Source of the DNA: an uncultured Oscillospiraceae bacterium
GTDB taxonomy: Bacteria > Bacillota > Clostridia > Oscillospirales > Oscillospiraceae
Assembly (NCBI GenBank): GCA_934655935.1
Contig: CAKUHJ010000082.1
Span: forward strand, 1 to 8,940
DNA: 8,940 nucleotides
Direction: 5' to 3'
Position 1 is the stretch's first letter, and each line of letters begins with the position of its first letter. Both the position numbers and the translations under genes were made by a program. The notes beneath the pieces were generated by a model, which ran no database searches, was not told the origin of the DNA, and saw nothing but the letters and a program-made list of their open reading frames with translations. Positions 1-6,539 of this stretch are shown here, in pieces.

Positions 1-570
1 GGCTTTCACTATACGCGGAATGTGAAAAAATACATGCTGCGGCTGCTTCTGCTCGCCTTCGTGTCGCACTTTGCCTATATTTATGCCTCCGGGGCCTACC
101 AGGGCCTGCGGTCTTTTCTCCCGTTCCGGGGCGGAAATGTGCTCAACCAGACGAGCGTGGTGTGGTCGCTGCTGGGCGGGCTTGTGATGCTGCAGGTCTG
201 CGCGGAGGAGAAGCTTTCGCAGCTGCAGAAGATGGCGCTTGTAATTCTGGTGTGCATTCTGACGCTGCCGAGCGACTGGAGCTGCATTGCGGCGCTGTGC
301 GTGCTCTCGATTGGCTCGAACCGCGGCGACGGGAAAAGGCAGATCCTCTGGTGCATGTTCTACGTGTGCCTCTACTGCGCGGTTTACTTCTTCTGCATTG
401 ACCGGGTCTACGGCGTTTTGCAGCTGGGCGTGGCGCTGTCCATTCCGCTTCTGGCCTGCTACAACGGAAGCCGCGGCAGAAGCGCGCGCTGGAACCGGTT
501 CATGAAGCGGCTGTTTTACTTTTATTATCCGGCGCATCTGTTCGTCATCGGATATCTGCTGCATCATTAA
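1..570 (+). CDS. TraX-family integral membrane protein, 5'-truncated by window edge
   Basis: The frame is open from base 1 and ends with TAA at 568-570, giving 189 visible residues. The GTG at 22 and ATG at 34 are internal codons: the upstream residues GFHYTRN followed by VKKYMLRLL match the conserved 'EGF..TR..KKYxxRLL' segment near the N-terminal third of TraX proteins, so roughly 50 residues are missing to the left. About six hydrophobic segments are visible. The C-terminus has the family signature YFYYPAHLFVIGYLL (PAH at visible residues 177-179). TraX of the F plasmid acetylates pilin; the clostridial chromosomal members resemble membrane acyltransferases, but their substrate is unknown and nothing here suggests pilus genes nearby. 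No terminator is seen between this gene and the promoter of the next one. Family assignment is from remembered motifs; the biochemical role is uncertain. Confidence 0.8.
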   Translation, partial: GFHYTRNVKKYMLRLLLLAFVSHFAYIYASGAYQGLRSFLPFRGGNVLNQTSVVWSLLGGLVMLQVCAEEKLSQLQKMALVILVCILTLPSDWSCIAALCVLSIGSNRGDGKRQILWCMFYVCLYCAVYFFCIDRVYGVLQLGVALSIPLLACYNGSRGRSARWNRFMKRLFYFYYPAHLFVIGYLLHH

Positions 571-589
571 AATTTAAGGCCTCCGGAGA

Positions 590-618
590 TTGACGAAGCA
601 TGCCGGATACATTATAAT
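590..618 (+). promoter_or_regulatory. SigA-type promoter of the MATE gene
   Basis: TTGACG at 590-595, a 17-base spacer, and a perfect TATAAT at 613-618. The predicted transcription start is near 625, giving a leader of about 37 nt. The TTG of the -35 box is also the first possible start codon of the longest frame, which shows that translation must begin further downstream. Confidence 0.85.
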
Positions 619-661
619 AGGCGGGCTTCGGCAGATTCTGAGATGTTTGAGGGATGGAGCT

Positions 662-2041
662 ATGTCACTGCGTTCTTCCTTGCGCCGTGCGCCGCGCGGG
701 GCGGCGATTCCGATGACGGAGGGGTCGCTGCTTAAAAATATCTTTCTGTTCAGCGTGCCGCTGATGCTCTCGCAGCTGCTGCAGGTGCTGTTCAACATGG
801 CGGACGTCGCCGTGGTCGGCAAGTTTTCAAGCTCGCAGGCCATGGGCTCCGTCGGCTCGACCAGCACGCTCGTCACGCTCTTCACGGGCTTTCTGATCGG
901 CGTCGGCGTCGGCGTCAACGTCCGCGTGGCGCAGCATCTTGGCGCGGGCCAGCAGGAAAAGACGCAGAAGGCCGTGCATACGGCGCTTCTGATGTGCGCG
1001 GCGATGGGCCTGGGACTTCTGGCTCTGTGCTTTTTCCTGGCGCGGCCGATGCTGGAGCTTCTGAATACGAAGCAGGACCTGCTGGAGGGGGCGGTGCTTT
1101 ACTTCCGCATCTATGCCTTCGGCATGCCCGCGCTTGCGATTTTCAACTTCGGCAATGCGGTTCTGAGCGCCAGCGGCGATACCAAGCGTCCGCTTCTTTA
1201 CCTGATGGCGGCGGGAATCCTCAACGTGATTCTGAACCTGTTCTTTGTCATCGTCATGAAAATGGCGGCCGACGGCGTGGCGCTGGCAAGCGCCCTGTCG
1301 CAGTATCTGTCGGCGATTCTGGTGCTCTGGCATATGGTTCGGCTGAAGGACGCCTGCCGCCTCCAGCCAAGGTGCATCCGCGCAGAGCCGGAGGAGCTTG
1401 GAAGGCTTCTGAGCCTCGGCATTCCGGCGGGCGTGCAGAACATGATTTTCGCCGTGGCGAATCTGTTCATTCAGGCGGGCGTCAACTCCTTCTCGTCCGT
1501 CATGGTGCAGGGCAACTCCGCCGCGGCCAACGCGGACGCCATCGTCTACAACGTCATGGCCGCGTTCTATACAGCCTGCACAAGCTTCATGGGCCAGAAC
1601 TGGGGCGCGGGCAAAAAGGACCGGATGATGAAGAGCTTTTATATCTGCACGGCCTACTCCTTCCTGGCCGGCGCGGTGCTGGGCGTGCTGCTGCTGATCT
1701 TCGGAGAGAATTTCCTGTATCTGTTTACGAACGAGGCGGAGGTTGTAGCCGCCGGCATGCAGCGGATGCGGATTATGTGCTGGTCGTACGCGATTTCTGC
1801 GTTCATGGACTGCGCGATCGCCGCCTGCCGCGGCCTTGGAAGAAGCCTGGCGCCGACGGTGATCGTGATCATGGGCTCGTGCGTGTTCCGCGTGATCTGG
1901 GTCTACACGGTGTTTGCCCACTTCCGGACGATTCCGTCGCTGTATCTTCTTTACGCCTTCTCCTGGACGCTGACGGCGGCAGCGGAGCTGATCTACTTTG
2001 TCCGCTGCTATAAAAGCCTGCATATTTCTGCCTCTGCGTAA
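662..2041 (+). CDS. MATE-family multidrug/Na+(H+)-coupled efflux transporter
   Basis: 459 residues, close to the usual 440-460 of MATE exporters, with about 12 hydrophobic segments in two MatE halves. The first helix region (LKNIFLFSVPLMLSQLLQVL then FNMADVAVVGKFSS) and the second-half opening (GIPAGVQNMIFAVANLFIQ) are typical, as is the SFMGQNWGAGKKDRM segment. Family members export cationic drugs, dyes or metabolites against a sodium or proton gradient in the cytoplasmic membrane; the substrate cannot be told from sequence. I chose ATG 662 because GAGGG at 649-653 lies 8 nt upstream and the promoter at 590-618 excludes the longer start. ATG 713 (MTEGSLLKN...) is an alternative that matches the N-terminus of many homologues but has a poorer ribosome site. 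It is monocistronic: own promoter and own terminator. Confidence 0.93.
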   Translation: MSLRSSLRRAPRGAAIPMTEGSLLKNIFLFSVPLMLSQLLQVLFNMADVAVVGKFSSSQAMGSVGSTSTLVTLFTGFLIGVGVGVNVRVAQHLGAGQQEKTQKAVHTALLMCAAMGLGLLALCFFLARPMLELLNTKQDLLEGAVLYFRIYAFGMPALAIFNFGNAVLSASGDTKRPLLYLMAAGILNVILNLFFVIVMKMAADGVALASALSQYLSAILVLWHMVRLKDACRLQPRCIRAEPEELGRLLSLGIPAGVQNMIFAVANLFIQAGVNSFSSVMVQGNSAAANADAIVYNVMAAFYTACTSFMGQNWGAGKKDRMMKSFYICTAYSFLAGAVLGVLLLIFGENFLYLFTNEAEVVAAGMQRMRIMCWSYAISAFMDCAIAACRGLGRSLAPTVIVIMGSCVFRVIWVYTVFAHFRTIPSLYLLYAFSWTLTAAAELIYFVRCYKSLHISASA

Positions 2042-2072
2042 GAATATTGCAGAAGCCTGTCTTATGGCTTCG

Positions 2073-2109
2073 GCCCCATCCGGTGTTGACCGGATGGGGC
2101 TTTAAGTTT
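2073..2109 (+). terminator. Rho-independent terminator after the MATE gene
   Basis: An 11-bp perfect stem, GCCCCATCCGG at 2073-2083 and CCGGATGGGGC at 2090-2100, with a 6-nt loop, followed by TTTAAGTTT at 2101-2109. It lies 32 nt after the MATE stop codon and insulates that gene from clpB. Confidence 0.92.
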
Positions 2110-2133
2110 ACAAAAAAATAACAATTCACCCAC

Positions 2134-2162
2134 TTGACAAAACAGGACCGCAGGACTATGAT
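2134..2162 (+). promoter_or_regulatory. SigA-type promoter of clpB
   Basis: A consensus TTGACA at 2134-2139, a 17-base spacer and TATGAT at 2157-2162. Transcription should start near 2169, just before the CIRCE element. The frame of clpB is open back to this TTG, but that codon is the -35 box, so the longer start is excluded. Confidence 0.9.
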
Positions 2163-2176
2163 GTGGACAAATGAAA

Positions 2177-2203
2177 TTAGCACTCGAAACAATAGAGTGC
2201 TAA
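2177..2203 (+). promoter_or_regulatory. CIRCE operator (HrcA repressor binding site)
   Basis: TTAGCACTC at 2177-2185, nine bases, and GAGTGCTAA at 2195-2203: an exact match to the CIRCE consensus inverted repeat with its N9 spacer. It sits about 8 nt after the predicted transcription start of clpB, in the 5' leader, the usual position for HrcA repression. HrcA binding is established for this element in Gram-positive bacteria; control of this clpB is therefore inferred with high confidence. The hrcA gene itself is not in the window. Confidence 0.97.
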
Positions 2204-2226
2204 ATCCTCGATTGGGAGATGAGCAT

Positions 2227-4839
2227 ATGAACGCACAGAATTATACGCAGAAATCCCTGCAGGCCATTCAGTCGGCCCAGCAGATTATGCTTCAGAATCA
2301 ACAGCAGCAGATTGAGCAGCTTCACCTTCTTGCCGCGCTTTTGCAGCAGGAAAACGGCCTTGTGCCCCAGCTTCTGAAGAAGATGGGCGTGAGCGTGGAG
2401 TCGCTGGACGCAGCGGTCCGGCAGGAGCTTTCCAAGCTCCCGCAGGTGACGGGCTCCGGGCGCGAGGCGGATAAGTACTATGTTTCCCGCCATGTGGACG
2501 AGGCCTTTACCCGCGCAGAGGCGCTGGCCAAGAGCATGAAGGACGAATATGTGTCCGTAGAGCATCTGTTTCTGGCGCTGCTGGAAACGGCGGACGGCAC
2601 GCTCCGCACGCTTTTCAGCACCTACCGCATCACGAAGGAGGCCTGTCTGCAGGCGCTTTCGGGTATCCGCGGAGCGCAGCGTGTGACGAACGACTCGCCG
2701 GAGGATACGTACGAGGCGCTTGAGAAATACGGCACAGATCTTGTCAGGCGCGCGAAGGAGCAGAAGATGGACCCGGTCATCGGCCGGGACGACGAGATCC
2801 GGAACGTCATCCGCATCCTGTCCCGTAAGACCAAGAATAACCCCGTACTGATCGGTGAGCCGGGCGTCGGCAAGACGGCCATCGTCGAGGGCCTGGCGCA
2901 GAGAATTGTAGCCGGCGAGGTGCCGAAGTCCCTGCAGGACAAAACCGTGTTCTCCCTGGATATGGGCGCGCTGATCGCAGGCGCAAAGTACCGCGGCGAA
3001 TTTGAGGAGCGGCTGAAGGCGGTTCTGGCTGAGGTCAAGAAGTCTGAGGGACGGATCATCCTCTTCATCGACGAACTGCACACCATTGTCGGCGCGGGCA
3101 AGACCGAGGGCTCCATGGACGCGGGCAACCTCCTCAAGCCGATGCTGGCGCGCGGCGAGCTGCACTGCATCGGCGCGACGACGCTGGATGAATACCGGCA
3201 GTATATTGAAAAGGACCCCGCGCTGGAGCGCCGCTTCCAGACGGTTCTGGTGCAGGAGCCGACGGTGGAGGATACCATCGCCATCCTCCGCGGACTGGAA
3301 TCGCGCTACGAAGTCTTCCACGGCGTAAAAATCACGGACAATGCCATCATTGCCGCCGCGACGCTTTCCAACCGCTATATCACCGACCGCTTCCTCCCGG
3401 ACAAGGCCATCGACCTCATCGACGAGGCCTGCGCCATGATCCGCACCGAAATGGACTCCATGCCGACGGAGCTGGACGTCATCAACCGCCGGATCATCCA
3501 GATGCAGATTGAAGAGGCCGCGCTGAAAAACGAGGACGACGAGCTTTCCAAGGGCCGTCTTGCAGAGCTGCAGAAGGAGCTGGCCGAGAGCCGCGAAACC
3601 TTCAGCTCCATGAAGGCCCAGTGGGAAAATGAGAAAAACGCCATCGGCCGCGTGCAGCAGCTGCGGGAAAAGATCGAGCAGCTGGGCCGCGAGATCGAAA
3701 CGGCGGAGCAGAACGGCGAATATGAAAAGGCCGGCAAGCTGAAGTTCCGGGATCTGCCGGAGGTGAAGAAACAGCTTGAGCACGAGGAGCAGCTGGCCGC
3801 GAAGGCCAAGGGCTCAAGCCTTCTGCGTGACAAGGTCACGGAGGAGGAAATCGCAAAGATCATCGAGCGCTGGACGGGAATCCCGACCTCCCGCCTGATG
3901 GAGGGCGAGCGCGAAAAGCTTCTGCACCTGGACCAGACGCTGCACCAGCGCGTGGTCGGCCAGGATGAGGCCGTGCAGGTGGTCACCGAGGCCATCCAGA
4001 GAAGCCGCGCAGGCATTCAGGACCCGAACCGGCCGCTGGGCTCGTTCCTGTTCCTGGGACCGACGGGCGTCGGCAAGACAGAGCTTGCCAAGGCGCTGGC
4101 GCAGGCGCTGTTTGACGATGAAAAGAATCTGGTGCGCATCGATATGTCCGAGTATATGGAGAAATTCTCCGTCTCGCGCCTGATTGGCGCGCCTCCCGGA
4201 TATGTCGGGTATGAGGAGGGCGGCCAGCTGACGGAGGCGGTCCGCCGCCGCCCGTACTCGGTGGTGCTCTTTGACGAGATTGAAAAGGCGCACCCGGACG
4301 TCTTCAACGTCCTTCTTCAGGTGCTGGACGACGGGCGGATTACCGATTCGCAGGGCAGAACCGTGGACTTCAAGAATACCATCCTGATTCTGACCTCGAA
4401 CCTTGGCTCGCAGGCGATTCTGGACGGCATCGACGCGAACGGCGAAATCAGCCAGAGCGCCAGAGACGAGGTTCAGACGCTGCTGCGCCGCTCGTTCCGG
4501 CCGGAGTTCCTCAACCGTCTGGATGAGATTGTCTTCTATAAGCCGCTGACAAAGGAAAATATCACCGGCATCATCGACCTGCAGCTGGACGAGCTCAACA
4601 AGCGTCTGGCAGACAAGCAGCTCTCCTGCCGCCTGACGCCGCAGGCCAAGCAGTTTGTCATCGACGCGGCCTACGACCCGCAGTTCGGCGCGCGTCCGCT
4701 GCGCAGGTATCTGCAGCACACGGTTGAAACGCTCATCGCCAGGAAGATTCTGGAGGGAAGCGTGCTTCCCGGCCAGACGCTGGTCTGCGATGTGCAGGAC
4801 GGCGCGCTTGGCGTCACCGCCGTGAGCGAACCGAAATAA
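2227..4839 (+). CDS. clpB: ATP-dependent protein disaggregase ClpB
   Basis: 870 residues, the normal ClpB length. Order of domains: N-terminal Clp_N domain (about 1-145); AAA+ module 1 with Walker A GEPGVGKT (210-217), pore-loop Y255, Walker B with D282/E283 and arginine fingers R335/R336; a charged coiled-coil middle domain (about 405-530), which separates ClpB from ClpC/ClpA; AAA+ module 2 with Walker A GPTGVGKT (611-618), pore-loop GYVGY (658-662), Walker B D683/E684, R764 and the sensor-2 GARPLRR (821-827). No ClpP-docking IGF/L loop was noticed. It acts in the cytoplasm with DnaK-DnaJ-GrpE to pull proteins out of aggregates. ATG 2227 is preceded by GGGAG at 2214-2218 (8-nt spacing). Expression is expected to rise on heat stress through CIRCE/HrcA. 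All catalytic residues I checked are present. Confidence 0.98.
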   Translation: MNAQNYTQKSLQAIQSAQQIMLQNQQQQIEQLHLLAALLQQENGLVPQLLKKMGVSVESLDAAVRQELSKLPQVTGSGREADKYYVSRHVDEAFTRAEALAKSMKDEYVSVEHLFLALLETADGTLRTLFSTYRITKEACLQALSGIRGAQRVTNDSPEDTYEALEKYGTDLVRRAKEQKMDPVIGRDDEIRNVIRILSRKTKNNPVLIGEPGVGKTAIVEGLAQRIVAGEVPKSLQDKTVFSLDMGALIAGAKYRGEFEERLKAVLAEVKKSEGRIILFIDELHTIVGAGKTEGSMDAGNLLKPMLARGELHCIGATTLDEYRQYIEKDPALERRFQTVLVQEPTVEDTIAILRGLESRYEVFHGVKITDNAIIAAATLSNRYITDRFLPDKAIDLIDEACAMIRTEMDSMPTELDVINRRIIQMQIEEAALKNEDDELSKGRLAELQKELAESRETFSSMKAQWENEKNAIGRVQQLREKIEQLGREIETAEQNGEYEKAGKLKFRDLPEVKKQLEHEEQLAAKAKGSSLLRDKVTEEEIAKIIERWTGIPTSRLMEGEREKLLHLDQTLHQRVVGQDEAVQVVTEAIQRSRAGIQDPNRPLGSFLFLGPTGVGKTELAKALAQALFDDEKNLVRIDMSEYMEKFSVSRLIGAPPGYVGYEEGGQLTEAVRRRPYSVVLFDEIEKAHPDVFNVLLQVLDDGRITDSQGRTVDFKNTILILTSNLGSQAILDGIDANGEISQSARDEVQTLLRRSFRPEFLNRLDEIVFYKPLTKENITGIIDLQLDELNKRLADKQLSCRLTPQAKQFVIDAAYDPQFGARPLRRYLQHTVETLIARKILEGSVLPGQTLVCDVQDGALGVTAVSEPK

Positions 4840-4846
4840 CCGCGAC

Positions 4847-4882
4847 GCCCCAGGCTCCCCCCCTGAAGGAGGAGCCTGGGGC
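4847..4882. terminator. GC-rich hairpin between convergent clpB and half-transporter genes, no U tract
   Basis: A 12-bp perfect stem, GCCCCAGGCTCC at 4847-4858 with GGAGCCTGGGGC at 4871-4882 and a 12-nt loop, starting 8 nt after the clpB stop. Neither strand has a run of T after the stem, so it is not a canonical intrinsic terminator. It may mark transcript 3' ends by Rho-dependent or RNase-stop action for either convergent gene; this is inference. The rest of the gap (4883-4952) shows nothing further that I can name. Confidence 0.5.
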
Positions 4883-4952
4883 GCTGCTGCGCCGGCATAA
4901 GCGCAAAGGTGCCTTGCAGCGTCGTAATATCATGGCTTTTTGGCAGCCTCAA

Positions 4953-5321
4953 TTATTTTTTCAGGCCCTTGAGGAAAATTTCCGTCAGACCGACAAGGCA
5001 TAAAAAGCCGCCGAAGAGCTTCTGAAGCAGCGCCGTGTCCACGTTCCGCGCGCACAATGCGCCCAGCGCCGCCGTTGCGCACCCGGCCAGCGCCGCCGGA
5101 AGAATGACCGGCCAGACAAGCCTGCGGCCCTTTGCGTGAAAAATCAGCGCGCAGGCTGCGCTTGGCAGAAAGTACAGCAGGTTCACGCCCTGCGCCTGCA
5201 GCTGCGGCATGGCGGCCACGGTGCTCAGAAAGACCATCAGCAGAGTGCCGCCCCCAACGCCGAAGCCGGACAAGACGCCGCAGATGAGGCCCACTGCGGC
5301 AGAAAGCAAAAAATTCAGCAT
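4953..5321 (-). CDS. TauE/SafE (TSUP) half-transporter, second (C-terminal-type) half
   Basis: 122 residues, almost entirely hydrophobic, with about four membrane segments. The family glycine motif GVGGG is at residues 21-25 in a first segment reading AAVGLICGVLSGFGVGGGT. TSUP proteins are usually about 250 residues with two homologous halves; this one corresponds to a single half, and with its partner (127 residues) it sums to 249. It begins with ATG 5321 inside the upstream gene: the start and the upstream stop share ATGCTGA (7-nt overlap, different frame). A GGAGGG at 5336-5341 lies 14 nt upstream, longer than ideal, so translational coupling or re-initiation is likely. The family exports or imports small sulfur-containing or carboxylate anions such as sulfite, sulfoacetate or thiosulfate; substrate unknown here. 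The stop is TAA at 4953-4955. Confidence 0.85.
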   Translation of the reverse strand: MLNFLLSAAVGLICGVLSGFGVGGGTLLMVFLSTVAAMPQLQAQGVNLLYFLPSAACALIFHAKGRRLVWPVILPAALAGCATAALGALCARNVDTALLQKLFGGFLCLVGLTEIFLKGLKK

Positions 5322-5698
5322 GTAAGCAGACGCAGCCCTCCAAACAGAATAAACGCGCCCAGAATCAGGTGCAGCGCCCGCGCGCCGACCTTTTCAAAAA
5401 GCAGGCCCGCGAGAATTCCGCCGCCCGCGCCGCCCAGCAGATACGGCAGCGCCTGCGAAAGCGGCAGCGCGCCTGCGCGGGCATAGATCACAAGCGATAC
5501 GACGCACAGCGGCAGAATGATGCACACGGCGGAGGAGAAGGCCTCCTTGTCCGGGAGCTTTACCAGGAAAATCAGCAGCGGCACCAGCACCATTCCGCCG
5601 CCCGCGCCGAAAAAGCCGTTGACAAAGCCGCAGAGCGCGCCGGCCAGCAGGCAGCGGGCAAGCGGATATTTCCGTGCGGCCTGAGACGAATCGGACAT
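5315..5698 (-). CDS. TauE/SafE (TSUP) half-transporter, first (N-terminal-type) half
   Basis: 127 residues: a short polar N-terminus (about 12 residues) and then about four membrane segments. The TSUP glycine motif is present as FFGAGGGMVLVP (GAGGG at 31-35), aligned with GVGGG of the downstream gene, so the two genes are paralogous halves. The start ATG 5698 has GGAGGG at 5706-5711 with 7-nt spacing, but that site is locked in the 3' arm of the hairpin at 5699-5742, directly after the tcdA stop. It probably forms a heterodimeric transporter with the product of the overlapping gene, equivalent to a full-length TSUP protein. A single gene split by a recent frameshift is a less likely alternative, because both parts have a start codon, an upstream GGAGGG and an intact reading frame. 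Confidence 0.87.
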   Translation of the reverse strand: MSDSSQAARKYPLARCLLAGALCGFVNGFFGAGGGMVLVPLLIFLVKLPDKEAFSSAVCIILPLCVVSLVIYARAGALPLSQALPYLLGGAGGGILAGLLFEKVGARALHLILGAFILFGGLRLLTC

Positions 5699-5742
5699 AA
5701 AAAATCCCTCCGCGGTTTAGTTTGCACGCGGAGGGATTTTTT
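5699..5742 (-). terminator. Terminator-like hairpin that also contains the ribosome site of the next gene
   Basis: A 16-bp perfect stem: arms at 5699-5714 and 5727-5742 with a 12-nt loop. On the - strand the first arm begins at the A-rich end of the tcdA stop region and the second arm reads CGCGGAGGGATTTTTT, then ATG of the half-transporter gene. The hairpin therefore looks like a Rho-independent terminator (GC stem, T6) for tcdA, and its 3' arm holds the GGAGGG of the next gene. It fills the whole 42-nt gap between the two coding regions. On the + strand it is equally symmetric, ending in T6. Confidence 0.88.
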
Positions 5743-6466
5743 ATTCTGTGCCGGTGAGCTGGCGGACAATATAGCCCGCGATCATCATGCCCGCGGCGGG
5801 CGGCGTCCAGCTGACAGAGCCGGGAACCGCGCGCTTTCCGGGCGGGAGCGGCGCAAGGGGCAGAGGCTTTCGCGGAAGCTCCGTGCTGGCAAGCACCGTA
5901 TGGTGGCGGATGCCGCGCTCTCTGAGCTCCTTGCGCATGACGCGCGCAAGGGGGCAGCCGGAGGTCTTTGAAATGTCGGTGATGCAGAACTTCGTGGGGT
6001 CCAGGCGGTTGCCGGTGCCCATGGAGCTGACGATGGGCACGCCGCGCGAAAGGGCGGTCTCAATCAGGTCAAGCTTACATTTGACCATATCGATGGCGTC
6101 CGCGATGTAATCCGGGCGGCGGGAGAAAAGCGCCTCGCGCGTATGCGCGTCATACAGAAGCTCCAGCGCTTCCACCTGGCAGTCCGGGTTGATATCCAGA
6201 ATGCGCTGCCGCATGACCGCGGCCTTGGACTGGCCGAGCGTGGAGTGCAGGGCGACCAGCTGGCGGTTGAGATTGCTGATGGAAACCGTGTCATGGTCCA
6301 CGAGCGTCAGCCGGCCCACGCCTGCGCGGGCAAGCGCTTCGGCGATGAAGCTCCCCACGCCGCCGACGCCGACCACGGCGACGTGGCTTTGCGAAAGCGT
6401 CCGGAGCGCGTCGCTGCCCAGCAGCATCCGCGAACGGTCAAACTGTGTTTCAGGCTGTTGATTCAT
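5741..6466 (-). CDS. tcdA: tRNA threonylcarbamoyladenosine dehydratase (ThiF/E1-like)
   Basis: 241 residues. An E1-like ThiF fold is shown by the nucleotide-binding GVGGVGS (33-39), acidic D57/D59 in LVDHD, the NLNRQ motif (65-69, with R68), GQSK (78-81, K81) and the DAIDMVKCK segment (123-131) that is characteristic of the YgdL/CsdL/TcdA branch. TcdA uses ATP to cyclise N6-threonylcarbamoyladenosine at position 37 of ANN-decoding tRNAs to the hydantoin form ct6A. The start ATG 6466 is preceded by GAGAGG about 7 nt upstream; the open frame continues to 6589, but that part covers the hairpin and the end of the preceding gene and does not resemble the family. The E. coli enzyme is slightly longer (about 268) at the C-terminus. 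No promoter is visible in the 73-nt gap upstream, so it is likely co-transcribed with the foldase gene. Confidence 0.92.
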   Translation of the reverse strand: MNQQPETQFDRSRMLLGSDALRTLSQSHVAVVGVGGVGSFIAEALARAGVGRLTLVDHDTVSISNLNRQLVALHSTLGQSKAAVMRQRILDINPDCQVEALELLYDAHTREALFSRRPDYIADAIDMVKCKLDLIETALSRGVPIVSSMGTGNRLDPTKFCITDISKTSGCPLARVMRKELRERGIRHHTVLASTELPRKPLPLAPLPPGKRAVPGSVSWTPPAAGMMIAGYIVRQLTGTE

Positions 6467-6491
6467 AGGAATTCCTCTCAGATGGATTGAA

Positions 6492-6523
6492 AACGGAAGC
6501 CGCCCGGGAAGGCGGCTTCCGTT
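6492..6523 (-). terminator. Weak Rho-independent terminator between the foldase gene and tcdA
   Basis: A 13-bp perfect stem, AACGGAAGCCGCC at 6492-6504 with GGCGGCTTCCGTT at 6511-6523 and a 6-nt loop. On the - strand it is followed by only a short U stretch (the stem end plus two bases give four T, then CAATCC). It sits 16 nt after the foldase stop and 25 nt before tcdA. Partial read-through into tcdA is likely because no separate tcdA promoter is seen. Confidence 0.75.
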
Positions 6524-6539
6524 GAAAATGCGGCGCTGC

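Noticed and set aside
590..661. Extended N-terminus of the MATE gene from TTG 590
   Set aside because: TTG 590 is the -35 box and TATAAT lies at 613-618, so the segment is promoter and leader.
827..2023. A 398-codon open frame on the - strand opposite the MATE gene
   Set aside because: Composition dominated by Arg, His, Gln and Ala as expected from the reverse of membrane-protein codons; no recognisable motif.
2200..3783. A 527-codon open frame on the - strand opposite clpB
   Set aside because: Antisense shadow of conserved clpB codons; Leu/Arg/His-rich composition, no ribosome site or domain.
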